64,000 nt of DNA from Blastomussa wellsi (lineage: Eukaryota; Cnidaria; Anthozoa; Scleractinia; Plerogyridae): assembly GCA_947652115.1 (NCBI GenBank), contig OX393564.1, positions 8,315,667-8,379,666 of the forward strand. The letters run 5' to 3'. How positions within the stretch are numbered: position 1 is the stretch's first letter; every line of letters begins with the position of its first letter. Positions 46,145 through 58,100 of the stretch are shown here, piece by piece. The translations under genes were made by a program, and so were the position numbers. The notes below the pieces were generated by a model. It made no database searches. It was given only the letters and a program-made list of their open reading frames with translations, and was not told the origin of the DNA.

Positions 46145-46950
46145 CATCTGACTAACAATGCACCATCTGCAGCGAATTTCAGGCCAAAAGTCGGAAACAG
46201 TCCATGCCCGTGGCAGTTGACCAGTTCAAGCTACATGGCCAGGAATACATTGTGCTCGTTGATTTCTTTTCAGACTTCATCGAAGTCAAACATTTGCGAG
46301 AAAACAGTTCCTGTTCAGTGATTGAATTTCTCAAAGAGCAGTTGAGTAATTGAGAATTCGCTTCGAGCTTTAACGAAGACTTGCTTTGGTAAGCAATTTT
46401 CTTTACAGGATCCTATTTTCCGATCGGCAATAGCACAAAATAATGCTCACTGTTCTTCAAGGAGGCCTTTCGGGTGCAAATCAGACAGATACAGTTTACT
46501 TTTACAGCCTTGCTAAGAAAACCGTGAACACCAGAAATATTTAAGGAATGTTATTGTGTTACAAGAAAAAAGCCAATCAGGTGTGAGAAAACTAAACCGC
46601 AAACACCAACGGTAATTAGTTTGTGGTTTTGAGGTTTGCTCGCGTGTCCTGAACTTTGCTGTGATTGGTCACCACACAACCAAAATTCCTGAAATATTTC
46701 AAGTGTTCACGGTTTTCGTAGCAAGGCTGTAATGTTTTGCTACTGATGTGAGCAGTTTCGTCGGAGCTTAATTTATGCCAAACAGAAAAAAGAAACATTT
46801 AAGTCATTTATGATTCCATATTACATGAGGGAATGAATGCAATGAGGGAAGAAAATCTGTTGGGATTTTGAATATGATCGAGTGACAGAGTTTATTATTC
46901 AAGATCAGTCGTTTCATATTAGATATATCAGGCTCACCTGGTCTGATAAT

Positions 46951-47066
46951 AAACAATTATTCCATGAGCCCGCGTTGGATATGAGGTGATAAATAACCAA
47001 CGAGCGCGTAGCGCGAGTTGGTTATAATGACCTCATATCCAACAAGGGCGAATGGAATAATTGTTT
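46951..47066. mobile_element. Palindromic fold-back element (116 bp)
   Basis: The arm aaacaattattccatgagcc with gttggatatgaggt is inverted as acctcatatccaac and gaatggaataattgttt. The loop is gagcgcgtagcgcgag. It abuts the left end of the 47061-48133 element. Confidence 0.8.
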
Positions 47067-48133
47067 TAGTAAATTCTCAACCTCGGTTATTGTCGAAGGA
47101 ATTTTAAAACAGTACACCGGTTTAGTCTACTTTTTTGTATTATTAATAATGCGGACATTTCAGTTTGACCTAAACGAAGCGATGCTATGAAAAGGCGGCA
47201 AAATCAGTGGTGCGTTGCTCGGAATGGAATAAGTGAAAGGCGAGCGAGAGAAACTGCTGCTTCTTCGCAAATATTCCTAGCACAATCTCCTTTAAAGTTT
47301 TCTTTATCGTGGAACATCTGGACAAACAATGTTGGTTAACGGGAAGACCGGAAATATTGCGAAGCTGAACATTGCATTACTTGTGCAAGCCAAATCGAGC
47401 TTGTTTACAGCTGTCTAGCGATCTCGCGGTTGATTAAGAACCCGATCAAGACTGATTCCAAATTAATTGTGTTGAAACAAAGATCGATGGTTAGCTCAGA
47501 ACCGATGAATTCTTCTGAAGAAAAGGACAAAGCAAACTGTCACTGAATTGCTGCACGGATGAAAAGGGAGGAAGAGATTGATCTTCGAAGATAATTCCAC
47601 TGTGGGAAGCCGATGTTGTTTGTAAAAATTATATACCGTCGCAAAAACATTGCCCCTTCGTCTGCCACATTTATTGTGCTCGTTTGAAAGCTTGGACCCG
47701 CTGGAACTGACAAGCCTTGTCCAGGTAAAAAAAAAAACTTTACTGTATTGCTAGCCATATTTATGCTGATACTCTGTTTTCACTTTCTGGACAAATTTGT
47801 GTTGATCAGTTTCGGATCTTCCCGTAAACGCCGTGCTAATATTCACCCCTTTTGTTGTGTATTTACAAGAATTCCCGATTAAATGTTTCGCATCGAACTT
47901 CATGCTTCTTAGTAGAGTTTACCTATTTGCTTTAAGGTGAAAAATGCTTTTTTTCATCCAATTTTACGCCGACGGAGCTTGGCTTCAGGCGAAAAATTTA
48001 TATGCTGAACGACATTTGCCGCATTCATTTCCATATAAGGCCAAACGCAGGTATAATGGCTGGTAACCGAGATCCAGTGAACCAATGAGAAAGCTAGAAT
48101 TGCATTATCCGAGGTTGAGAATTTACTAATTGT
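47061..48133. mobile_element. Inverted-repeat element with tagtaaattctcaacctcgg ends
   Basis: The left end tagtaaattctcaacctcgg and the right end ccgaggttgagaatttacta are exact reverse complements. The roughly 1.07-kb interior has no transposase-like frame, so this is a non-autonomous copy. Confidence 0.75.
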
Positions 48134-49803
48134 TTTTATTTCTTAAACGCAGCGCAGTTCTTTTCTAATCGAAGTAATTTCAGCGAAGAACGCAAAATTA
48201 TTCAGTGCTAGAGCACTGTGATATTTGACTTGAAGGTCCAAGCTACATAAAGCGTTAACGTTTGCAATACCACATCAGTGTATAAAAATATAATTATAAC
48301 ACCGAATATCAAGCTGGCAGCTAACTCCTTATTTGATGAATTAATAAAAAAAGACGTAGCTTTTGCACAGTTTAAAGAATTTGTTATTAGCTCTTCTTCC
48401 CCAAAAAATGTTTTTTTTTTTCATATGACGTCATAAAATTCTGAAAATCAAAATTCACGAGGTCTGCTAAATTTTCGTTGCTACTAGGTGTAAGGTGAAC
48501 CAAAAATATATCTTTTCGCTAATTTTCAGTGCCCTTCGTTTTGAAAACAGAGCATTTTGAACATTTCAGTTCTGCGCCGTATTTGGTATCAAGCTGTGTG
48601 CTGAAACAAAGTTGTTTTGTTCAGTAAAAGCATATCCTTTCGATTTCCAGCAGTTTGAACATTTCAGGTATAATAAATGGTGTTTATGTGGTATCATAAT
48701 AGCTCATGAGCCAACAGCCGCTATTATAACACGATTGAATTCCAGATGGTTTCTCGGACATCACGGCAGCCATATTTGTGCCCCTCGTAAAGACACAAAT
48801 ATGGCGTCTCCATACTGAGCTTTGTCAATTTGAGTGGAACGTTTCATCAAATACCTCGCGAACGGCACATCGCACAGGCTTGAGACTTGGAGAAATTATT
48901 TATTTATTCATCATTTACAATTTCTGAAATTCTTAGTTTTTGGTGGCGTGATAGTGAAAACCACCAATGGGCAGGTTATAAAAATTATGATCATGAGGAG
49001 ATTTTCAAAGGAAGACAAGTCACAACAAGCAATGAAAATGCACATCAGGGCAAATTGCCATCTTCAACAGCCCCCCTACATAGACCTTTGTGTGACCCAA
49101 AATTGCAGAAACTTTGAACAGTGCTGCAAACGAGTTTAGTTAATAGTTACCCAGGGATTTTATTGACATTAATCCGAAGAAAAAATGAAAATCAGGTATG
49201 CACTGATCCAGCTAAAACACAATCATACAGCATACAGGACATTACGAGTCAGAAATAAAGATAGGTTTGCACGGGAGACTACTGAAGCGTATTCAACCGA
49301 TGCTCCGATGCTAGCTCTCATAGACTAGACCAAATAGGTCCCCATAGGATTAAAAAATATTATCAGTTCAAGGCAAATTGTAAACATTTCTTACCTATTA
49401 TTGCTGCAAACAGTCCGTTTAACAGTATGCATATGCACGTTGAATCCTTCACCAACTAATTCTAGACGACTAAAATTAAATCATTACATTAAGAAAATTA
49501 TTGCCAAAGGCGTACCTCTGAAACGAGTGTCTACATTGACCACTACTTGGCTGTGTCTGGGATAGCTAATCATCCACCATGTTTTCTATGATCAACAGCT
49601 ACAGAACGGAACGCATGAAACTACATGCATCCCGAGGTGCGACTGAAGACATAAGCCTCAAAGTCAGTGCAGTGCGACCGGAATAAAAATAAATGTGTTA
49701 TTAATAATACAATAAGGGCGTTCGTGCATGTATGTATATCATACAACTTCGAACGGTTCAGACAGCACTATAAATCAATTTTGTGTCAACTTTATGAATT
49801 CTG
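48134..49803. other. Non-genic stretch
   Basis: AT-rich sequence. A small inverted repeat, gccatatttgtg/cacaaatatggc, lies near 48770-48806. The overlapping frames at 48834-49139 have no domain signature. Nothing else is recognised. Confidence 0.5.
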
Positions 49804-50408
49804 TCGTGGGTCGTAGGTGGAAGTCGTGGATCGTGGGTGTGGGTAGCGAAAAAAGGCCTTCAAGAAACTTCTCCTTTGCTAATGCCAATTTGTAACAAAC
49901 CAAAAACAGTTGCCGATACCGTAACAAGACTGATGTGTAACTTACAATGCAGGTTTTCCAGTTGAATGATCGCTTTATTGCACTAAACAAGGATTGGTAC
50001 GATTAAACCAGCGGTGTAGCCTTGACTGCAAACTCAAGCACGTCAAAGAACTGTACAAAAACGCAAGTACATGCGGTCCCAGAGGGAAAATGGCACGTGA
50101 TACATGCAAAAACACAAACCAGATGTAACGACACCGGATGTAATGATACGATAGCAACAAACAGGAAGTGGGAGAAGAAAGTGTCACTTTCCTTTGACTC
50201 ACACCAGCTCTCACCAGTAGAACACCTTAGGTTTAATAAGTCGCTTTATTTTTAAACTTTTTTACTTGTTCGTGTCATGTAAGCGTTCTCATATCTCACC
50301 GAAACAGAAACGAAATACCGTAAAGCTCCTCTTTTAATTCCTCGCGAGAAGAAATTTCTTTAAGGCCTTTCTTTGCTACCTACGACTTCCACCCACGACC
50401 CACGACGC
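49804..50408. mobile_element. MITE with tcgtgggtcgtaggtggaag ends
   Basis: The left end tgggtcgtaggtggaagtcg with gcgaaaaaaggcctt is inverted at the right as aaggcctttctttgc and cgacttccacccacgaccca. It is about 605 bp, with no coding capacity. Confidence 0.8.
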
Positions 50409-50558
50409 ACGAGTCATACTCATAATAAAGTATCTATCTAAATCCAAAGTCAACATACAGTCCCCTGTGCATTTAACTCTTTCTCCAATGAGAGTTTCGT
50501 GGTCGTCAAAGGTGGAAAATTTGAACACGGCTTGGGACTGGTAGCGAATTTACCAGCA

Positions 50559-50846
50559 TTCTCGTCCCCATAGCCCTTTTCGTTTCTCTTAGCCGGCGGG
50601 ACCTTGGCACGAGAAACGAAGGGCTCTGGAGACATAGGATTTCCAGTCCGAGATTCTAGGACTTCAGGACTTCATGTACATAGCATGGATGTTTATACAT
50701 GTTGTGCGTTGTAACATGGCAGCCGGCGAACATTTTGACTTCCATTTAAGATTTCTTTGTTCTGAACAGCCCTGAAGAGCCCTTCGCTTTTCGTGCCATG
50801 TCCCTGCCGACTAAGAGAAACGAAAAGGGCTATGGGGACGAAAATG
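50559..50846. mobile_element. Fold-back element with 75-bp arms
   Basis: The left arm (ctcgtccccatagccctttt, acgaagggctct) at 50559-50637 is repeated inverted at 50770-50846 (agagcccttcgctt, aaaagggctatggggacgaa). Confidence 0.8.
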
Positions 50847-52144
50847 GTACCAAGTCCCCCATTTCATGTTATCAGCCCTCAAGTCTTTCTAGATTGCTTC
50901 CAACATCAGGTCTTTTTTAAAGGTATTTAAAAAACGTTATAACCAAAACCGCCTAAGATTGTAACGCTTCTCATACGGGAAGGTTTTCAAACCAATTGCC
51001 CTTTTTTTCAGCGAGCGTCCGAGTTAGAAAAAAAACCTGAATTATTTTATCTTGTTTTGAGGCAAGTTTCAGAGCTTTGAAAAGGTAACATGTACAACAA
51101 AACTAATATCTTGATTTTAGCATTCAGAGCCTAATGTTACTCTATTTTGGAGTAGCTGATCAATAGGCAAAAATGAAATTTAACACCCCAACATTCCAAA
51201 ATTCAAATAACCCGGAGGGTTGGATTATTTGAACTTAAATCTACAACCACTGACAAAAGTGTTGGGAAGGCTTCCTATTTCCCCCTACCCTTCCTCCTTA
51301 TACAATCTTGTGCTATACCAAAGAGCAATATCACACCACACTGTTCAGCATAATTTTCATCAAGACTTCGACATTTATATGGCAAAGAGAGGGGCTCTTG
51401 ACCACTTCATCATGCGCAGGGATAGTTTAGATCTATTGAAGTGTTGCGAAGAACAGTACCGTGGCGAGAAAAAAGCGTACGTTTTTAGCGGGGTGAAGTT
51501 TTAGTTTTTGTGTCGCTCGCTTGTATTAACTAAAACATGTACACTTACAGTTAAAGTACTCTATTTTGGAACATTTACCGGTACCGCTACGGAACATTCT
51601 TTGGACCGTTTACCCTTATAGAACATAAAGAGATCTTGAATAGGCCATTTTGCAGTTCTGTGCTTAGTTACCAAGCCTTTGAGTGGAATAGAAGCGCAAG
51701 ATGACCTTGCTTTGATACAAACCCTCTTGCTTTTGGTATGTAAATCGTTTTGTTGTTATGCTAAATAATTTCTGGTCTTTATCATGACCAGGTCACCCTG
51801 AGACTCCCTTTTATACAGAGGCCTGGTTACATTTCACAGAACTGTAAAATGCATGGACTATTCCTAATTTTTCTTCACCTTCCCACCTACTTTTGACTGT
51901 GGTTCTAGATTATTCGGATTAAGTCTTACAGTCAAAAGATTCAGTTTACATTCTAGAGGAAGGGAACTGGAAAAGAAGATCGAATAGAGCCATGTTGTGC
52001 TTTAGAAACTGTGTAACATTTACCGCAAAAAACCGCAAACTGCAAAGTAACAGTTTATTAAGGTATAATTAAACGCCAGGGAAGAAACGATAAAACAGGA
52101 AATAAGATTTTACCCGTACATATTACAAGCCGTCCCGTGGAATG
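50847..52144. other. Non-genic stretch
   Basis: The frame at 51220-51504 has no recognisable domain or good splice context. Nothing else is seen. Confidence 0.5.
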
Positions 52145-52297
52145 GACCTTTCTTACGCATTTGTTTTGTGTTCATGCTAATCTGCCCGCCCAGCCTCGTC
52201 AGCATGTACAAAGAACAAAAGAACTTGAACTAAGAAATGAGGTTGGGCGGGCAGATTAGCATGAACACAAAAGAATAACAAATGCGTGAGAAAGGTC
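52145..52297. mobile_element. Palindromic MITE, copy 1 (gctaatctgcccgcccagcct)
   Basis: The arms of about 55 bp run from gacctttcttacgcatttgt through tgctaatctgcccgcc. They are inverted after a 40-base loop, ending atgcgtgagaaaggtc. A more decayed copy is at 57392-57532. The following 300 bases (to 52650) are rich in ataagaatat motifs. Confidence 0.85.
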
Positions 52298-52409
52298 TAT
52301 ACATGGGGGTATCCTCCAGTACACTATTTCTCTTTTATAAGAATATATTTTATAAGAATATCGACGCTGAAAATTGTTAAATTTTAAGAATATTTTAAGA
52401 ATAAACCCA

Positions 52410-52441
<32 letters not shown>

Positions 52442-53149
52442 CTTTAAAATGTGCAAATACAATACAATTTTCTTTCTCTAAACGGCAAAACTAGCCAATA
52501 AAACGATAAAACCTACACTATAGCCATTGGTCAATGCTAGGGAGCGGTCGATGAATGGCACTGTAATACATATGTAAGGTATGCAGCACAATAGACAATG
52601 AACTAAACTGTAAATTCTTAATCTAGGAATATTCATAAGAATATTTTTAGCCTAAAATCGGCAGAAAAATAGGAATATTCGGCCTGGGCCGGAAAAACAT
52701 TATTCTCATAAAAAAGAAAGAGTGTACAGTATGTTGCCCTATTTCCCGGACACTTCGACTTCACGATTCCGTATTTCGTTGAAACAATAAAACAAATCCG
52801 ATCGATATGTTCCAAAGAATTAACGATTAGTCAACTTTCGTTTGATGCCTTCGTGGCCAAGCCACGCTCCGTTTAGGCGAGAACATTCGTTTTCAGTCGA
52901 GGTAGGTAAATTTTGTTTCTTCTTAAATGCGATTTTTAGCGCGCGTCGAATTACCTATTTACAGTTAAGCGGTCTGTTCTCGCAAAATACGATACAGATT
53001 AAACTTTTTTTGGACATAAGTAAAGCTTAAAGGACTAGGTTTGTCAGCATATAAGAATTTTCTGTTATCAGTTTCTTATCTTCGAACTTGACCACAAAAG
53101 AGTTATTTGCATTTTTGGTGAGGTGTTCCTATTTCCGGACACCTAACGA

Positions 53150-53690
53150 TAGCAAACTAGTTTCTGTTTTAAATGCAATCTTATCGAAGAGTTGTTGAAA
53201 GACAAGCGTTTTAACACTCTTTGCAAAAAGTTATACATCGGCGAAACAGGGAGACGACTAGGCGACCGATTCCGAGAACACCTTCGGGACGTAGAGAAAG
53301 ACGACAAAAATGCATCGAAACCGGTCGCGAGACACTTCAATCTCCCTAAATCATTCTAAGCAATATATGGCAGTCTGCGGCCTTTCCCTTCACCAAGGAA
53401 GCACGGAAAGTCGCAAAACTCTGGAACAAAAATTTATTTTTCAAATCGGCACTCTTAATCCTCACGGTATCAACGAACGCTTTTCATTCAACTAATTTAT
53501 TCCGTTGTTTTCACGTTACAAGGCATCAACCAATAGCGAAGCTCCATCTTTCTGTATATAAACAACACACGACCCACAATTCCTTGATTCGCTCCGACGA
53601 AGGGCTAACGCTCGAAACGTCAGCTCTCGAATCTCTTTACGGTGGCCAATTCACATTATCAACCCAGTTGATAAAACCAAATTATACAAA
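53150..53690 (+). mobile_element. Penelope-like element 3' fragment with GIY-YIG endonuclease
   Basis: The plus strand encodes a GIY-YIG-type endonuclease piece. It has KLYIGETGRRLGDRFREHL, then PVARHFNL, then (after a frame change near 53345) HSKQYMAVCGLSLHQG and a terminal PHGINERFSFN with stop at 53495. The non-coding tail after it (gctctcgaatctctttacgg, ttgataaaaccaaattata) matches the hairpin at 16573-16830. It is 5' truncated and broken. Confidence 0.85.
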
Positions 53691-53790
53691 TCAAATATGT
53701 CGGCTTGTTGGCCGGTTTCAAAACATTGATGACTTCTTCGCTAAATAATCGAAAGAAAAAGCTTTCAATTTCGGACCAAAAAGTAATCTT

Positions 53791-54427
53791 TTAAGGACGT
53801 TCGCGCAAAAATTTTCTTCCATTGATTTTTTTCTGAAACTCTCACCACTGAAAGATAATGAGTTACTAATGTCAGAAATGTAAAAAAAATTGGGGGTCTC
53901 CGACTTCGTGTTTGAGATAAAATGTCCGGAAGAACACCGAAAAATCGCGCTTCGTTAGCGAATACGACTACAGTGTCTGTAAGCACAAAAATATTACAAA
54001 TAAATCTTTGAAATGTACGTGTCTCTGCCAAATGTTGTTTAGGCGGATCCATAAAGATAATTTATTCAATTGGTGTGGTTCCTTGAAGAAAAAATTCGAA
54101 TTTAGCGACCACATTTCCACTCGCCTAACATCCGCAAGATGGCAGGATTCGATGTCCTCCGGGCAGAAAACTTTAAAATTTTTAAACTTCCCACATTGAT
54201 TTTTTGTTCATTTTTTGACAATGTGCTGACAATTTTAAATAAAATCAGTTCATGGAAAAAAAAAGTAGGGGTCACCGACCATTTAAGAGAGTAAACTACC
54301 AGCAAAGCTACGAAACGGCTTCTGGTCCTTTGTTTTTCCTCAGCGCGCGCGATCGATGGATGACGTGGCGTGACGAATTCCGTGCGCAGTAACGATGCGC
54401 ACAAACAATTAGCGCGAACGTCCGTAA
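53791..54427 (+). mobile_element. TTAA-flanked MITE, copy 3
   Basis: It begins ttaaggacgttcgcgc and ends gcgcgaacgtccgtaa. The right TTAA is mutated. It is 637 bp, collinear with copy 2 at 41118-41694. Confidence 0.85.
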
Positions 54428-54949
54428 ATGGATGTTTCTTTATTCAACTTTTATAAGATATATTTTGCCACAGGGGAGAAGAATGTTCCCAAGCAAAGCG
54501 GAGAATTTATCTCGTAACGATCGTCCGGAAATACGACAGCCTGCCCGGAAATAGGGCATCCAATTCGACACTCTCTTTCCAAAATTACGACGGATCCAAA
54601 GAGTTTCAGGCGATGAAACTTTACGACCTACTTACTAGACGTGGAAACTAACCTGTGGCTGAATTTCAGCTTGTTTACGTTGTTTTGAGGTAAGATATTA
54701 CGGTTTATGCAAAAAGTGTCCGGAAATAGGGCAACATACTGAAGCCTAAAAATTTTTACAACGAGGGCGTTCTTTAGACGAAACGGTAACACAAAACGCG
54801 TAAGAAACCGACGCGTGTACCGCTACAGAGGCAAAACTGTGGTATCATTAATAGCTTCTTGAATGATATGATAATAATACTTATATACATTTGTAGAGAC
54901 GTGTATACGCACAACGATTACTCTAAATAAATGTCCAAAGAGCAATAAG

Positions 54950-55181
54950 TTACCATGGAGGGATCGTGAGGCATACCACAAGCTTGGGATGTAAATCTTT
55001 CCGTGGATGATCGCTAGACGCAAACTGCATCACTGCGTTAGCATTTGATTCCTTCGTGACCTTCAGCATAAGTCCATAATTTGATTGTTTTCTAATTTGC
55101 CAGTTTCTTACAGCGTGCTCGATATCCAATTCAATCCATCGCTGTACTTCTCCTGGTTGGAGGTTTACACTCTCTGCCAGC
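54950..55181 (-). CDS. Peroxidase gene last exon: second half of the CBM96/DNRLRE-like domain
   Basis: The acceptor is tttgtttcattcag (phase 2). It encodes ELDIEHAVRNWQI, SNYGLMLKVTKE and FASSDHPRKDLHPKLVV, then stops. Confidence 0.85.
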
Positions 55182-58100
55182 CTGAATGAAACAAAAACGA
55201 TTAACAGGACATTCAAACTGCGAGAAGTTTCAGAGAATGTTATTCTTATCGCATGCACAGCCACAGCTGGGCAATTCTGATCACGGGTGATGGCTTCAGT
55301 GGCAATAGTTTTGGCATTGCAAGGAGAAATTCGATTTTGATCTCTAAAGAGGTAATTGAATAGGATTGAATAAAGTGAGTGATTATTTCCACTAAAAAAG
55401 GGTGAGAATTTGAGTTGGGAATTGGAATTCATCTCGTCACGCATTACTAGAACTGTACCTCGAATGAGAGCACTGGGTTGAGGACAAGCTTTTATGGTTT
55501 TGTCGATAATTCCTCCAAGTACACTAAGCTTCATGTTGATTTTGTCAATCAGAATGGAATCTAGAACCCGAACATTGTTTGTTTGTTTGTTTTGATCAAT
55601 AAGATTTTTTCCTTATTTCTAACATGGTAAAAGACTGCTAAAAATGACGTATTCGAGAAATTTTGGACCACCCGCGGTCAACCAACCAATAAGATTGCCC
55701 AATTCAGTGCACTGTTACTGACCAAAAGGGATTCTAAAAAAGGTGGCCATTCCCTTGAAATAAACTTCAACAATGGTGTTTTACTACATTAAGGTTACTT
55801 CAAACCTTTGCGAGTGTCCTCCAGAAAAAAAATTCGTACGCGCGCTGTTTTAAAGGAAACCCCCACAAAATATATATCAACAGAAAGGTTATAAAATGTA
55901 GAATTCGATAAAATTATGTTTTGTTTTGGCTTTTGCTTTCCAAAGGCGGCACAGGCCGTCAACTCCGAAATGACCGACTGACGTTCCAGCGAATTAATAG
56001 GGTATTAAATGCGATCGTTTATACCCTATTAATTCGCTGGGGGTTTCCTTGAAAACAGCCCGCGTACGAATTTGTTCTGGAGGACACTCGCGAAGGTTTG
56101 AAGTAACATTAATACTGACAGGCAGACGCATAGAAACCCCGTGTAGTGTCAAGACTTATCTAATAGATGTAACGGAAAAGCTGGTATATTTCATACCTAT
56201 TCCTTGCTACATCTGTTCCTATTCCTAGATAGTCGTGATGCCATGGTATCACGCTGGTCGTGTTCCCTGGATGCCAGTCCGTGCTTGTGATCTGATAGGC
56301 CTCTAAAGAATTCGAAGGAGATCGCGCTGCTTCATCTCCGACAGAGCTGGCCCCAAAGCCGGTAAGGTAAAGGTACAGCTTTGCAGAATGCACTATTGCA
56401 CGTCTTGTGATTTTCTTTGTGTCGAAAGATATTAGAAAACGCTTCTTAGGGTGTCCCTTGTCCTTGCCCGCTTGCATGTGCTCACTGTTCGGTTCAGTGT
56501 TGTACGCTTGGGCGATGGTTATGTGCTGGACAGCTTCAAACGATAAAGGGAAGTCACTTGGATGTCTCCCTAAAGACGTATCAAGAACGATGCCTTTCAG
56601 CAATTCTGACACAATGTCCACAATCGAGTGTTTTCAGTGACTTAGTTAAATTTGCATTTAAAGAAAATATAAATGTTGTAAGCCAAATTTTGAAGCCATT
56701 ATAGACCTTTTCACTCGATTGTTATTCTTTTTTTCCATAACTGCAGAAATTCTCGCGCGCTCGTTGGCTAATGTTCGCGGTCGACGAAAAATTCATCGAA
56801 ACACAAAAGAGCGAAAGCCTGGGTTCTAGGTTGCACGCGCGTTGAAAACTTTCAAAAACAGCTTCAATCGCTCAAACTGTTTACAGTCTTTGGTGCTGTT
56901 AGTTCTCAGAAATAAGTAACAAATTGCATCCAAAGGGACTCCCTTAAAAGGTAAATCATCAATTCGTTTTCAAGCTGAATATGGATCGGGATTGAACTAA
57001 TCTGTGAAGGTAAAACTCCAGAGTTTGACGTGAAACTTGTTGAAGGGATCGTTTATTTTTGCCGTGTTTTGCCGAAGCACAACGAGTGCACAGAACGTTG
57101 TATTAATTCATCTGGTTTTCGAGAATTTCCGAATGGAATAAATGTCAGCTGTTAAATGTCAGTTTGGCTTTGATTTACTTTATGTAATTTGAAGTTTGTG
57201 GTTCTGTAAGTTTCGAATCGGTTCGCTCGCACTTGTACTTCGTGAAACCAAGTCTTCGTGTAATCATTTTGGCTTTGCTTTGTTACGGTAAAAAAACAGG
57301 CGGCGGCCTCGTGAGCTGCCCAAAATTTGACAATGTGATGAAGAAATTCGTGGTCGATTAGAGGACGTACCACAACAAGCTCACGTCTATTTGTTAAATG
57401 TTCATGCTAATCTGCCCGCCAAGCCTCGTCAGCATGTACGAAGAACAAAATAACTTAAACTCAGAAATGTGGTTTGGCGTGCAATTTACAAGAACATAAA
57501 AGAATAGTAAACAGCATGAGAAAGGTCTATTGCACGTCACAGAATTATTTGCGATTTCCGTTTTTTTATAATTGGAGACTGTGTTTGCGCCGCCAAACAC
57601 TTGAAGGACACTGATACCGACAAAATTATGATTTAGTTCTTTCATCCATACAGGAAATGCTCCCAGAACATAAAGAGACGGATATCAATCAAATTGTTTA
57701 AGGAATTTCCAAATCACAAGGACATGTAGAACTTGCAAAAGTCAACCTGACTTTTTCAAGTTGAGACCCAAAGCTCCTGATGCTATCATAATGATATCAC
57801 TCCATATTTAGCTTCAGTAATTTTAACAAAACTTAAACAGGTTTCCATTGGAGTAAACACGTTTTTGGGCTGTTGGATTTTTGAAGTTATACTCGTGACA
57901 GGGTCGCTTCAATGCGCAGGTGCACGCGGGAAGTTTGGAGGACTTCTTGAGTGCTCTCCAAACTTCCCAAGAGCACTGTAACTCGATGGTCCACAGCTAA
58001 AAGCACGAACCAATGGCTCTTATTGGAGTCCTCAGCGGTTTGACATACAAACGAGGCTAACGGGTCACTCTGCATTGCGTTGTTTTTGTGTTGTTCGATG

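Larger units (their letters stand above)
43680..46365 (+). mobile_element. Decayed Ty3/gypsy retrotransposon pol, with two insertions
   Basis: Pol pieces occur in order on the plus strand. A protease end (near 44630: GGLTMKPMGESDLHI) is followed by the pre-RT linker (near 44850: MNKYQNVFSGLGHIG) and an RT fragment (near 45150: IFSSFDAKDGFYQV, GRYRYL). The RNase H/linker region follows (near 45420-45560: DETLQTLKTTVLT, INTREHWTYRDV), then the integrase zinc-binding segment (near 46000: ARDTVFWPNM) and the integrase core (near 46230: LVDFFSDFIEVKHL). Frames change and stops intervene throughout. No LTRs were identified, and the 5' limit (43680-44600) is uncertain. It is non-functional. Elements at 45567-45949 and 46074-46144 are inserted in it. 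Confidence 0.8.
52726..54745. mobile_element. 2-kb inverted-repeat element carrying nested insertions
   Basis: The left end cagtatgttgccctatttcc and the right end ggaaatagggcaacatactg are inverted copies. Subterminal copies of the ccggacac / gtccgg motif occur near 53130, 54525 and 54715. The interior includes a Penelope fragment (53150-53690) and a TTAA MITE (53791-54427). No transposase frame of its own is visible. Confidence 0.7.

Noticed and set aside
48834..49139. Two overlapping plus-strand frames of 76-101 codons
   Set aside because: Different frames of the same stretch with no domain. Probably chance.
51220..51504. 94-codon plus-strand frame
   Set aside because: No recognised motif and no supporting exon nearby. 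Left as non-genic.
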